Source: Kribbella catacumbae DSM 19601
GTDB lineage: Bacteria > Actinomycetota > Actinomycetes > Propionibacteriales > Kribbellaceae
Reading direction: 5' to 3'
NCBI RefSeq assembly: GCF_000372465.1
Contig: NZ_AQUZ01000059.1
Coordinates: forward strand, 1-38,802
Length of the DNA stretch: 38,802 nucleotides
The notes beneath the pieces are model-generated. The model had not been told where the DNA came from. It did not search any database and was given only the letters and a program-made list of their open reading frames with translations. Below, one piece after another: positions 16,704-25,612 of the stretch (position 1 is its first letter; each line of letters starts with the position of its first letter). Position numbers and translations under genes: made by a program.

Positions 16704-17911
16704 TCAGAGCAGCGAGCCGGCTTCGGTCAGTACCGACCGGAGGATCTGCTCGATCTCGTCGAAGTGGGTCTGGTCGCAGATCAGCGGCGGGGACAGCTGG
16801 ATCACCGGGTCGCCGCGGTCGTCGGCGCGGCAGTACAGGCCGGCATCGAACAGCGCCTTGGACAGGAAGCCGCGCAGCAATCGCTCGGACTCGTCCTCGT
16901 CGAAGGTCTCCTTGGTCGCCTTGTCCCTGACCAGCTCGATCCCGAAGAAGTAGCCGTCGCCCCGGACGTCGCCGACGATCGGCAGGTCCAGCAGTCGTTC
17001 GAGGGTGGCCCGGAAGGCACCGGTGTTGTTCCGGACGTGACCCAGTATGTTCTCGTTGTCGAAGGCATCGAGATTGGCGAGCGCGACCGCGGTCGAGACG
17101 GGATGCCCGCCGAAGGTGTAGCCGTGGGCGAACATCGCCGTGTCCTTCAGGAACGGCTCCATCAGCCGCTCGGACACGATCGTGGCACCGAGCGGGGCGT
17201 AGCCCGAGGTGAGTCCCTTGGCACAGGTGATCAGGTCCGGCTGGCAGCCGTACCGCTCGGCGCCGAACAGCTCTCCCAGCGGCCGAACGCTTCGAGGTCG
17301 TCCGCGTGCTGGGGTGCGCGATAGAAGTTCGTGCTGGGCACCCGGAAGGTCGAGGGGACCAACGGCTCGAACGGCGCCTTCAAACCGGGCAGGCCGGTGA
17401 TGGACAGCGCGCCGTGGGTGGTGCCGTGATACGCGATCGCCCGGCTGATCACCTTGTGCTTGGTGGGTTTGCCGGTCAGCTTGAAGTACTGCTTGGCGAG
17501 TTTCCAGGCGGTCTCGACGGCCTCGCCGCCACCGGTGCTGAAGAAGACGCGATTCAGGTCGCCCGGGGCCCGGGCTGCCAGTCGCTCGGCCAGGTCGAGC
17601 GAGCTCGGGTGGGCGTAGGACCAGATCGGGAAGAAGGCCAGCTGTGACGCCTGCCGGGCGCCCGCCTCGACCAGGTCCGTCCGGCCGTGACCAAGCTGGT
17701 TCACGAACAGCCCGGCCAGGCCGTCCAGGTAGCGCTTGCCCTGGGCATCGAAAATGTAGGCGCCCTCGCCGCGGACGATGATCGGTACGTCGGCGGTCTG
17801 GACCGCCGACATCCGGGTGAAGTGCATCCACAGGTTGTCCCGTGCCGCCTGCTGCCGGCGAGCATGACTGTCCGCGTCCATCAGGGCAGGGGTGGTCTGG
17901 AGGTCGAGCAT
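16704..17911 (-). pseudogene. Class III aminotransferase (putrescine/omega-amine:pyruvate type), broken by a deletion
   Basis: The ATG at 17911 has a good AAGGAG site. The first 212 codons match a class III aminotransferase (FFSTGGGEAVETAWKLAKQY, AIAYHGTTHGALS). After ADDLEAFGRW the frame ends in nonsense, while the rest of the enzyme (LGELFGAERYGCQPDLIT to the stop at 16704, with the PLP lysine in CAKGLTSGY) continues in another frame. Compared with the family, about 64 residues are missing, including the DEV motif whose Asp holds the PLP ring. Both edges carry the sequence for FGR, so the junction at about 17275-17288 looks like a deletion between short repeats that also shifted the frame. 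The intact enzyme would turn putrescine plus pyruvate into 4-aminobutanal plus alanine, fitting its neighbours. Confidence 0.86.
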
Positions 17912-17930
17912 GGTGGGTCTCCTTGAGAGA

Positions 17931-19604
17931 TCAGAAGTGGTAGAGCTGCTGGAGCGGCGCCCGGTCGACCGGCGGCATCGTCAGCAGTTCGCCGTGGTAC
18001 CGGGTCTGGCCGGTCCTCGGGTCGACGACGACAGGTCCGGTACCGCCGTGATGAGCCATCGACTCGAGGCGGACCTTGCGGCATCCGCGCACCGCCGCGA
18101 GCCGACGGCGAGTCGGCACCACAGTGGTACCAGCGGCTGCGGCCGCCGCGTTGACGAAGAGCAGGGACAACTCCGCGGCGGTCGCGCCGTGGCCGCCGAA
18201 CTGGGCGCCGAGGACGAGCGGCTGCGCGCTGTCGATCGCCGCGTTCGGGTCGCCGGTCACTCCCCAGGCGGGGAAACCGGCCTTGAGGACCAGCTCGGGT
18301 TTGGCCGCGAACGAGGACGGGCGCCACAGCACGATGTCCGCCACCTTGCCCGGTTCGAGGCTGCCCACGTGCTGGTCGATGCCGTGCACGCGGGCTGGGT
18401 TGATGGTGAGCTTGGCGAGATAGCGCAGTACGCGGGCGTTGTCGTCGCCGAGCGGTTCGCGCGTGGGCCGCAGTACCGACGCCAGCCCGAAGGTGCTGCG
18501 CCAGGTCTCGCCGGCGCGGCCCATCCCCTGGGCGTCGGAGGACGTGATCGGGATGACGCCGAGGTCATGCAGCAGGTTCTCGGCGCCCATGGTGGCGCCC
18601 CGGACGCGGTCTTCGGCCAAGGCCAGGTCGCCCGGCAGATCGCTGCGCAATCCGTGCACGTGCGCGATCATCGCCCGGTGCTCCGCGATCGCGTCCCGGC
18701 CGAAGGGCAGGGTGGGATTGGTCGACGAGGCGAGCACGTGCGGGATGCCGGCCAGGCTCAGTACGTCGGGAGTGTGGCCACCGCCGCAACCCTCGACGTG
18801 GTACGCGTGGATCGCCCGGCCGTCGAGCACCGCCAAGGTGTCTGCCACGGTCAGGCCTTCGTTGAGCCCGTCGGTATGGACGGCCACCTGGACGTCGTAG
18901 TCCTCGGCCACCGACAGCGCGGTGTCGAGGGTGCGCAGGTGAGCGCCGGTGTCCTCGTGCACCTTGAAGCCGCAGACTCCGCCTTCCATTGCCTCTAGCA
19001 ACGGATCGCGACGGCTGGAGGAGCCGCGGCCGAGGATGCCGATGTTCAGCGGGTAGTCGTCGAAGGAGCCGTAGCCGGTCCGCAGGATCCAGGCCGAGCC
19101 GACCCCGACGCCCCAGAACGGCCCGATCTCCTGGCCGATCACGGTCGTCACACCGGAGGCGAGCTCGGCCTCGCAGACCCGCGGCGAGAGCAGATGGACG
19201 TGGGTGTCGATGCCGCCCGGGGTGGCGATCAGGCCCTCGCCCGAGACCACCGCCGTACCGCTTCCGATCACCAGGTCGACGTCGTCCATCGTGTCGGGGT
19301 TGCCGGCCTTCCCGGCACCGACGAGCAGGCCGTTCCGGACGCCGAGATTCGTGGCCCGGACACCGAGCACCGGGTCGATCACGAGCACATTGCTGACCAC
19401 CAGGTCGCAGGACTCCGTCGTCCGGACAGCTCGCATCCCGATTCCGTCGCGACCCGTCTTCCCGAAGCCAAGCAGCACCTCGTCGCGATCGGCGCCGCGG
19501 TCGTCACGATCCACCCGGACGACCAGCCCGGTGTCGCCGAGCACCACCCGATCCCCCAGCCCGGGGCCATAGGCACCGGCCCGGGACCGCGCGTCGAACG
19601 TCAT
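17931..19604 (-). CDS. Divergent urease alpha subunit-like amidohydrolase
   Basis: A 557-residue UreC homologue, near the usual 567. All metal-site residues of urease can be placed: His135/His137 in DTHVHL, Lys214 (the carbamylated lysine) and His216 in FKVHED, His243 in VAVHTDGLNE, His269 in AYHVEGCGGGHTPD, and Asp357 in SSDAQGMGR. The substrate side differs. The canonical loop with GGGTGPAxGT..TTCTPG is replaced by GQEIGPFWGVGVGSAW (157-172). The mobile flap MVCHHLD becomes IAHVHGL, so the flap cysteine is lost and one histidine kept. The pocket alanine after SDxQ is Gly360. It overlaps the fused gamma/beta gene by four bases. No ureD, E, F or G is in the window. Urea is one possible substrate; given the neighbours, N-carbamoylputrescine is my preferred inference. 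Confidence 0.85.
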   Translation of the reverse strand: MTFDARSRAGAYGPGLGDRVVLGDTGLVVRVDRDDRGADRDEVLLGFGKTGRDGIGMRAVRTTESCDLVVSNVLVIDPVLGVRATNLGVRNGLLVGAGKAGNPDTMDDVDLVIGSGTAVVSGEGLIATPGGIDTHVHLLSPRVCEAELASGVTTVIGQEIGPFWGVGVGSAWILRTGYGSFDDYPLNIGILGRGSSSRRDPLLEAMEGGVCGFKVHEDTGAHLRTLDTALSVAEDYDVQVAVHTDGLNEGLTVADTLAVLDGRAIHAYHVEGCGGGHTPDVLSLAGIPHVLASSTNPTLPFGRDAIAEHRAMIAHVHGLRSDLPGDLALAEDRVRGATMGAENLLHDLGVIPITSSDAQGMGRAGETWRSTFGLASVLRPTREPLGDDNARVLRYLAKLTINPARVHGIDQHVGSLEPGKVADIVLWRPSSFAAKPELVLKAGFPAWGVTGDPNAAIDSAQPLVLGAQFGGHGATAAELSLLFVNAAAAAAGTTVVPTRRRLAAVRGCRKVRLESMAHHGGTGPVVVDPRTGQTRYHGELLTMPPVDRAPLQQLYHF

Positions 19605-20359
19605 CCGGTCACCGCCGCTCGGGCCGCTCGGGCCGCCGCCTGTGCTGGATCCGGCGAGGCCGTGCTTTCGGGCCGGTCGCTGTCGAGGAAGCCCCAGTCG
19701 CGAGCCCGGCCGACCGCCTGCTCGAACCTCCCCGGTTCGTCCAGCGGTCCGTCGACCAGGCCGGCGAAGCCGATCACTACCCGGTTCCCCCGGATCGGCA
19801 CGAGCTCCACCCGGACCGGCTCCCCAGGCTCGAACCGCACATGCGTCCCGGCCGGGATGTCGAGGTGCCGCCCGTACGCCGCCGCGCGCGGAAACAGCAA
19901 CCGGGGATTCGCCTCGAAGAAGTGGAAATGGCTGGTCACCGAGACGACGACCGATGCCGTGTTGACCACCTCGAACGCGACCCGGTCACTGGGCTCGTTC
20001 ACCGCGGGTTCCGCTGCAGTGACCACCGATCCGGGCATGTCGTCACGCTCCACCACCGGCCCGAACGGCTCACCGACCACGACCAACCGCGACCCGTCGG
20101 TGAAAACGGCTTCGACGGCGACGCTGCGGACGATGTAGGGCACCTCAGCCAGTACTTCTTCGGCGGACAGGGTGGATCGGCCGATCTCGACTGCTTCGGC
20201 ATGGCGGCCGCCACGGCGGGCGACCTCGCACACCTCGTCGGCGATCAGCGCGGTCGCCTCGGGCACGTTCAGCAGCACGCCGTCGGCACGGCGCCGACGG
20301 GCCAGTTCGGCTGCCGAGAACAGCAGCAGCCGATCACGTTCGGTAGGGGTGAGACGCAT
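19601..20359 (-). CDS. Fused urease gamma-beta subunit-like protein
   Basis: A 252-residue protein from the ATG at 20359. Residues 1 to about 100 match urease gamma (MRLTPTERDRLLLFSAAELA, VLLNVPEATALIADEV), and about 125-225 match urease beta (HFHFFEANPRLLFPRAAAYG, RHLDIPAGTHVRFEPGE, VVIGF). Gamma-beta fusions occur in some bacterial ureases. The last 30 residues are an Ala/Pro-rich tail. It should form the structural part of a complex with the downstream alpha-like subunit, to which it is translationally coupled (ATGA). It is the first gene of the minus-strand operon; its start lies 35 bases from the palindrome at 20395-20414, shared with the divergent agmatine deiminase operon, so both should respond to one regulator. 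Confidence 0.87.
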   Translation of the reverse strand: MRLTPTERDRLLLFSAAELARRRRADGVLLNVPEATALIADEVCEVARRGGRHAEAVEIGRSTLSAEEVLAEVPYIVRSVAVEAVFTDGSRLVVVGEPFGPVVERDDMPGSVVTAAEPAVNEPSDRVAFEVVNTASVVVSVTSHFHFFEANPRLLFPRAAAYGRHLDIPAGTHVRFEPGEPVRVELVPIRGNRVVIGFAGLVDGPLDEPGRFEQAVGRARDWGFLDSDRPESTASPDPAQAAARAARAAVTG

Positions 20360-20394
20360 CGCGGGAGTCCTTGTCTGAAGCCTGGCTCGAAGCC

Positions 20395-20414
20395 TTGACT
20401 AAAAATTAAGTCAA
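20395..20414. promoter_or_regulatory. Palindromic operator copy 2, between the two divergent operons
   Basis: TTGACTAAAAATTAAGTCAA has perfect six-base arms (TTGACT / AGTCAA) around an eight-base AT core. It lies in the 72-base gap between the ureAB-like start (20359) and the agmatine deiminase start (20432), so one bound protein could block both promoters. Each arm is also a good -35 hexamer. A near copy lies at 6496-6515. The likely reader is one of the TetR proteins at 12499 or 25609, most simply the latter because it ends the operon this site controls. Confidence 0.68.
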
Positions 20415-20431
20415 CCACAAACTAACTCACT

Positions 20432-21598
20432 ATGACCACGTCCACAACGCCTCTGTCAGCTCCGGCCAGTGCCGAACCAGGCCTGGCCCCGAGCTACCCC
20501 GCCGAGTTGTCCCACCACGGCCTGACTGCCGTCAGCGCGAGCCCACCCCCGGTGGTGGACCCGCGTTTGCGGCAGTTCCGGATGCCGGCCGAGTGGGAGT
20601 TGCACGAGCGCACCCTGATCACCTGGCCGACCCGCCGCGGTCTGTGGGCCGGCGTCTTCGACGATGCGAAACGCGAGTACGCCACGGTGGCGCGGACGAT
20701 CGCCGACTTCGAGCCGGTCACCGTCGTCGCCTTGCCGGGCATGGGCCAAGAGGTGCTCGACCACTGCGGTACCGCGAACATCGACGTCCTGGAAGCGCCG
20801 GTCGACGACTCGTGGATCCGCGACAACGGCCCGCTGGTGGTCCGTGATGCCCAGGGCAACAGACTTGGGGTCGACTTCGCCTTCAACTCGTGGGGACGCA
20901 AGTTCCTGCCGTACGACCAAGACGCCGCGCTGACGCCCTTGCTGCTCGACCACCTGGGGATCGAGCGGGTGCCGGTCGATCTGGTCCTGGAAGGCGGCAG
21001 CATCAGTGTCGACGGCGCCGGCAACCTGGTCTCCACCGCGCAGTGCCTCTTGCACAGCAACCGCAACGCAGGGCTGTCCCAGGCCGTGGTCGAGGACACT
21101 CTCCGCCGCGCTCTCGGGGTGGAAACCGTGCTGCTGCTGCCGTTCGGGCATCTGGACGATCGGCACACCGACGGTCATGTCGACGGCGTCTGCACCTACG
21201 TCGCGCCGGGCCGGGTGGTTGCCCAGACCTGCGGTGACACCCGCAACGTCAACCACGAGGCGATGGCCCGCAACCTGCGCTACCTGCGGGACAACACCGA
21301 CCGGCAGGGCCGGAGCGTCGAGGTGCTCGGGCTGGACCTGTTCTCCTCGTTCGACCTCGCGGGCGTCACCGAGTACGTCTCCTATCCCAACTTCTACGTG
21401 GCCAACGGCGTGGTCGTCGTACCGGTCAGCGGAAACGGCGCCGATGACGAGCAAGCCCTGGAGCTGATCGGCTCACAGTTCCCCGATCGGCAGACGATCG
21501 GGCTCCCCGGCCGGGTGATCGCGTACGGCGGCGGCGGTCCGCACTGCATCACGATGCAGATCCCGGCCGCGATCGCGAAGACCGGAGAGACGACATGA
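20432..21598 (+). CDS. aguA: Agmatine deiminase, cytosolic (paralogue 3)
   Basis: A 388-residue protein of normal agmatine deiminase length with a roughly 45-residue low-complexity N-terminal extension and no signal peptide, hence cytoplasmic. Core motifs: RMPAEWELHERTLITWP, DDSWIRDNGPLVV, LEGGSISVDG, DGHVDG, and the catalytic Cys372 in GGGGPHCITMQIP. It converts agmatine to N-carbamoylputrescine and ammonia. No ribosome site precedes the ATG and only 17 bases separate it from the palindrome, so a short-leader or leaderless transcript is likely. Its stop overlaps the transporter ATPase start, tying deimination to import. Of the four deiminase-type genes here this is the one best placed for catabolism. 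Aliases used for this enzyme vary. Confidence 0.92.
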   Translation: MTTSTTPLSAPASAEPGLAPSYPAELSHHGLTAVSASPPPVVDPRLRQFRMPAEWELHERTLITWPTRRGLWAGVFDDAKREYATVARTIADFEPVTVVALPGMGQEVLDHCGTANIDVLEAPVDDSWIRDNGPLVVRDAQGNRLGVDFAFNSWGRKFLPYDQDAALTPLLLDHLGIERVPVDLVLEGGSISVDGAGNLVSTAQCLLHSNRNAGLSQAVVEDTLRRALGVETVLLLPFGHLDDRHTDGHVDGVCTYVAPGRVVAQTCGDTRNVNHEAMARNLRYLRDNTDRQGRSVEVLGLDLFSSFDLAGVTEYVSYPNFYVANGVVVVPVSGNGADDEQALELIGSQFPDRQTIGLPGRVIAYGGGGPHCITMQIPAAIAKTGETT

Positions 21599-22701
21599 CC
21601 CTGCTGGCAGAACGTCCTCCCTCGCGGGGCGGTACCAGCGCCGAGGTCGAGCTGACCGGCCTGGTGAAGCGGTACGCCGGGACAGTTGCCGTCGACAACC
21701 TCTCGCTCACGGTGCCGGCCGGCGAGTTCGTCGCGCTGCTCGGGCCCTCCGGCTGTGGCAAGTCCACCACGTTGCGGATGCTGGCGGGTCTGGAGCAGCC
21801 GGACCAGGGGCAGGTCTGGTTGTCGGGTGCCGACGTGACCGGCGTACCGGCACACAGGCGCGACATCCACACCGTCTTCCAGTCCTACGCACTGTTCCCG
21901 CATCTCGATGTCGCGGACAACATCGCGTTCCCGCTGCGCCAACGCGGAATCGGCCGGGACGAGATCCGCAGCCGGGTCGCCGAAGCGCTGGCGCTGGTCC
22001 ACCTCCCCGCAATCGGCAACCAAGCCGTTGCGAGCCTGTCAGGTGGTCAGCAGCAACGGATCGCGCTGGCCCGGGCGATCGTCGACCGGCCGGGTGTCCT
22101 GCTGCTGGACGAGCCGCTGTCCGCTCTCGACCGCGGCCTGCGTCAGGCCATGCAGGTGGAACTGCGGCTCCTGCAGCAAGACCTCGGAATCACCACCGTG
22201 CTCGTGACCCACGACCAGGAAGAGGCACTCAGCCTCGCCGACCGGATCGTGATCATGGCCGACGGCAGGGCCGAACAGATCGGCACGGCCGAACAGGTCT
22301 ACGACCATCCCGCCAGCCTCTTCGTCGCCAGGTTCGTCGGCGAGCAGAACGAGATCGCCGGAGCCGGCGACGGTCGCGGCCGGGTGGAGCACGCGGATGT
22401 CGTGGTGGCAGGCGACCGAAGCATCGGGGCTGGTCCGGCGGTCGCCATGATCCGGCCCGAGCACCTCCGGGTCAGTGACGACCTCGCCGGTGCCGCCGGG
22501 GTCAACAGCATCGACGGGATCGTCCGCGGCGTCAGCATCGCCGGCATCTCCAGCGCCGTACTGGTGCACTGCCGTGGGCTGAACCTGCTGGCTCGCATCC
22601 CTCGCGACGGCCGGGCACTGCCCCACGTCGGCGACCAGATCCGGTGCTCGTGGGACCCGGCCCAGGTCCGGATGTTCCCCACTCCCGGAGGAGAGTCATG
22701 A
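21595..22701 (+). CDS. potA: Polyamine-type ABC transporter ATP-binding protein
   Basis: A 368-residue ATPase of the spermidine/putrescine group. Walker A is GPSGCGKST (50-58), the signature LSGGQQQR starts at 148, Walker B is LLLDEPLSALD (169-179), and the switch His206 is in VTHDQEEA. About 110 C-terminal residues form a TOBE-type regulatory domain (SVSIAGISSAVLVHCRGL region). It powers uptake through the fused permease encoded two genes downstream. The ATG overlaps the deiminase stop and its own stop overlaps the binding-protein start. Placement after agmatine deiminase suggests agmatine or a polyamine as cargo; the sequence itself only shows the polyamine-like class. Confidence 0.92.
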   Translation: MTLLAERPPSRGGTSAEVELTGLVKRYAGTVAVDNLSLTVPAGEFVALLGPSGCGKSTTLRMLAGLEQPDQGQVWLSGADVTGVPAHRRDIHTVFQSYALFPHLDVADNIAFPLRQRGIGRDEIRSRVAEALALVHLPAIGNQAVASLSGGQQQRIALARAIVDRPGVLLLDEPLSALDRGLRQAMQVELRLLQQDLGITTVLVTHDQEEALSLADRIVIMADGRAEQIGTAEQVYDHPASLFVARFVGEQNEIAGAGDGRGRVEHADVVVAGDRSIGAGPAVAMIRPEHLRVSDDLAGAAGVNSIDGIVRGVSIAGISSAVLVHCRGLNLLARIPRDGRALPHVGDQIRCSWDPAQVRMFPTPGGES

Positions 22702-23828
22702 TCATCAAACACAGCCGCCGGTACGCCGCTCTGCTGTCGGCCGCCCTGGCGATGGGCGGGATCGCCGCCTGCGGATCGGCGGGCGACTCGGCGGTCTCCG
22801 CGCCGTCGGCGTCGTACCCGACCGCGCTGGAGAAGGGCTCCACGCTGACGATCTACTCGTGGGCGGACTACATCTCCGCCACGAACATCGCGAAGTTCGA
22901 GAAGGAGACCGGTGTCGAGGTCAAGGTCGACGCCTACGCGTCCGCCGAGGAGGCAGTCGCGAAGCTGCGCCTGACCAAGGGCACCAGTGGTTACGACCTG
23001 GTCGTGATGGACGGCTCCTACGTACCGCAGCTGGCCCAGGGCAAGGCGCTGCTTCCCTGGGACAAGAACCGGCTGCCGGGGATCGCCGGCTTGTCCCCCA
23101 CCTTCGTCGGCAAGTCCTGGGACCCCACCAACACCTACGCGATCCCGAAGTCGGGCGGTTCGACCGGCTATGTGTGGGACAGCTCGATCGTCAAGACTCC
23201 GCCGTCCTCGTGGAACGACTTCTACGACGCGTTCGCCGACCCCGCGGTCAAGGGCCGTACCTCGGTGATCGACGGTGCGCCCTCCTTCGTCGGCTCCTAC
23301 TTCTGGGGCAACGGCATCTCCGACCAGACCACCGAACCCGCCGACTACGAGGCTGCTCAGCAGTACTACGAGTCGAAGGTCATGCAGCACCTCAAGGCGT
23401 TCAACTCCTATCCCCGCGCGGACCTCGCCTCCGGCGACCTCGTCCTCGCCCAGGCCTTCACCGGCGACGCCCGTGGCGCGCTGATGGACGGGCCGAAGAC
23501 CCTGCGGTTCGCCCTCGGCTCACCCAAGACCGATCTGTACGTCGACCATTGGGTTCTGCCCGAAGGGTCGAAGAACACCGCCGCCGCGCACGCGTTCGTC
23601 GCCTTCCTGCTCAAGCCTGACAACGCCGCCAACGAAACCGAGTTCCACGGCTACTACACCGGAGTCCAGGCCTCCCGGGCCTACCTGGCCGACAACCTCC
23701 CGTTCAAGGAGATCGTCTTCTTCGACGAAGGCGTGCCCCCGGACCGCTTCGAACCGGCCGAGGTCACCCCGGCCCGGAAGCTGGCGGTCTCCACCTTCCA
23801 GCGGCTCAAGGCGGTGGGATCGCGGTGA
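22698..23828 (+). CDS. potD: Polyamine-type ABC transporter substrate-binding lipoprotein
   Basis: A 376-residue periplasmic-type binding protein of the PotD/PotF class. The ATG at 22698 follows GGAGGAG. A signal peptide ends in a lipobox, IAAC (Cys25), so the mature protein is anchored outside the membrane. The mature N-terminus LTIYSWADYISATNIAKFEK is characteristic of polyamine-binding proteins, as are SGYDLVVMDGSYVPQLA and GSTGYVWDSS. It captures the ligand and hands it to the permease. Overlaps of four bases join it to the ATPase and permease genes. The ligand could be putrescine, agmatine or a related cation; aromatic and acidic pocket residues cannot be judged without a model. Confidence 0.91.
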   Translation: MIIKHSRRYAALLSAALAMGGIAACGSAGDSAVSAPSASYPTALEKGSTLTIYSWADYISATNIAKFEKETGVEVKVDAYASAEEAVAKLRLTKGTSGYDLVVMDGSYVPQLAQGKALLPWDKNRLPGIAGLSPTFVGKSWDPTNTYAIPKSGGSTGYVWDSSIVKTPPSSWNDFYDAFADPAVKGRTSVIDGAPSFVGSYFWGNGISDQTTEPADYEAAQQYYESKVMQHLKAFNSYPRADLASGDLVLAQAFTGDARGALMDGPKTLRFALGSPKTDLYVDHWVLPEGSKNTAAAHAFVAFLLKPDNAANETEFHGYYTGVQASRAYLADNLPFKEIVFFDEGVPPDRFEPAEVTPARKLAVSTFQRLKAVGSR

Positions 23829-25612
23829 GTGCGCAGTTGTCCGTCAAGCATCCCCCGGCCGCCGGCGTGCGCACGGAGCGCCGACCGCACCTGCCCCGAT
23901 CGCCGCTCAAGGTCCGCGGTCTGGTCCCGTCACTGCCGGCCTTCGCGTGGCTGTGTCTGTTCTTCCTGCTGCCAGGCGCCTTGGTGGCCGTCTTCAGTTT
24001 CGGCGAGTCGACGTTCTTCGGCACCAGCCCTGTCGACCTGGCCTCGCCGACCCTGGACCGGTACGGCGAAGCCGCCAGCGACACGTTCCGGATCGTCTTC
24101 CAGAACACACTTCAGCTGTCGATCGTCGGTACCGCGATCTGCCTGTTGGTGGCCTTCCCGATGGCCTACCTCATCACCACCCGGCTGACCGGAGCCTGGA
24201 AGTACGCCGCGATCGCCGCGATCGTCATTCCGTACTGGATGCCGTTCCTGCTCCGCACGTACTCCTGGCGGATCCTGCTCGGTGACCACGGGCCGCTCAC
24301 CGGCCTGTTCGGCGTCAACGGATTCGGCGTACTGGACACCCTCGCCGGTGCCCAACTCGGTGTCGTCTACAACTACCTGCCACTCGCTGTCCTGCCGATC
24401 GCGGTGGCACTCGACCGGCTTGATCCAGCTCTTCGGCGGGCCGGCCGCGATCTGGGCGCCAGCCCGTGGCGGGTGTTCTGGCAGGTCACGCTGCCGGCCG
24501 CCCGGCCGGGTGTGATCAGTGCGGCGTTGCTGGTGTTCATCCCGCTGATGGGCGACTACGTGACGCCATCGGTGCTCGGCGGCGTCAAAGCGTCCGTGGT
24601 CGGCTCGCTGGTCAACAGTTCCTTCCTCGAGAGCCAGGACTGGGCGCTCGGCGCGGCCGCCGCCGTACTTCTGATCGCGTTGGTGCTCGTCGTCCTGAGC
24701 TGTGCCGCCCTGCTGCTCCGGGTCACGACCGCGATCGCCCGGATCGTTCGCCCACTCGATCTGGCCGCTCGTTTCCGCCGCACCTCGGGTTCCGCCTTCG
24801 ACTTGTGGGGTCCGGCGCTTCGCATCTTCGGTGTCGCGGTGTGCGTCTTCCTCTGGCTGCCGATCCTCACGATCGCGGTCTACTCCTTCAACGGCGGCCG
24901 GACCCTGCCGGTCTGGTCGGGTTTCAGCACCCACTGGTACGCCGCCATCGGCGAGAACTCCGCACTCGTCGACGCGATCGGTGTCTCGTTGCGGGTCGCC
25001 GCCCTGTCGACGCTGATCGCCGTGCTCGTCGGAACGCTGGCAGGCGCCGCACTCGCCCGCGCTTCCCGGCCGTTGCGGTGGAGCCTGCTCAGCCTGTTGC
25101 TGGTCGTCTTCATCACGCCCGAGATCGTCTCCGCGATCGGGCTCCTGCTGCTGTACGTCGGGGCCGGACCGACGCTCGCGAACGGAACCATCCGGCTGGT
25201 GATCGCGCACTCCGTCGTCGCGATCTCGATCGTCGCCTTCGTCGTACAGGCCCGGCTCGCGAGTCTCGACCCGCGACTGTCCGACGCGGCGGCCGACCTC
25301 GGCGCTGCACCGCCGGCAGTCTTCCGGCAGGTCACCGCACCGCTGGCCGCCCCCGCTGTCATCGCTGCCGCCGTCTTGGCCTCGACCGCTTCGCTCGACG
25401 ATGTCGTCGCCTCCAGCATGCTCGGCACCGTCGGGACGACCACGCTGCCGGTCTTCGTCTACTCGACGCTGCGCAATGGCCTGCGCGGAGACGCTGCGGC
25501 CGCCTCCGTGGTGATGATGCTGGGGATCGCGCTCGGCGTCGTGCTGATCGGACTGATCCTTCGTCGCAAGGGCCAGGCCAAGTCCTTCACCGACGGGCTG
25601 GTGGGCCGATGA
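23825..25612 (+). CDS. Polyamine-type ABC transporter permease, PotB-PotC fusion
   Basis: A 595-residue membrane protein with a GTG start overlapping the potD stop (GTGA). It holds two complete permease domains in tandem, which are separate PotB and PotC proteins in most bacteria. Domain 1 (about 30-300) has LPAFAWLCLFFLLPG and the EAA-type loop RRAGRDLGASPWRVFWQVTL. Domain 2 (about 335-585) has FLWLPILTIAVYSFN and the loop DAAADLGAAPPAVFRQVTAP. About 12 membrane segments are expected. The linker around 300-335 is Arg-rich (RIVRPLDLAARFRRTSG). The antisense strand is open for over 560 codons, but this is a GC-rich shadow. Its stop overlaps the TetR start. Confidence 0.92.
   Translation: MSAQLSVKHPPAAGVRTERRPHLPRSPLKVRGLVPSLPAFAWLCLFFLLPGALVAVFSFGESTFFGTSPVDLASPTLDRYGEAASDTFRIVFQNTLQLSIVGTAICLLVAFPMAYLITTRLTGAWKYAAIAAIVIPYWMPFLLRTYSWRILLGDHGPLTGLFGVNGFGVLDTLAGAQLGVVYNYLPLAVLPIAVALDRLDPALRRAGRDLGASPWRVFWQVTLPAARPGVISAALLVFIPLMGDYVTPSVLGGVKASVVGSLVNSSFLESQDWALGAAAAVLLIALVLVVLSCAALLLRVTTAIARIVRPLDLAARFRRTSGSAFDLWGPALRIFGVAVCVFLWLPILTIAVYSFNGGRTLPVWSGFSTHWYAAIGENSALVDAIGVSLRVAALSTLIAVLVGTLAGAALARASRPLRWSLLSLLLVVFITPEIVSAIGLLLLYVGAGPTLANGTIRLVIAHSVVAISIVAFVVQARLASLDPRLSDAAADLGAAPPAVFRQVTAPLAAPAVIAAAVLASTASLDDVVASSMLGTVGTTTLPVFVYSTLRNGLRGDAAAASVVMMLGIALGVVLIGLILRRKGQAKSFTDGLVGR

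Noticed and set aside
17931..20359. Calling this pair an ordinary urease (ureAB, ureC)
   Set aside because: Metal ligands fit, but the pocket loop and flap differ and no accessory genes are present, so I do not assign urea hydrolysis as its function.
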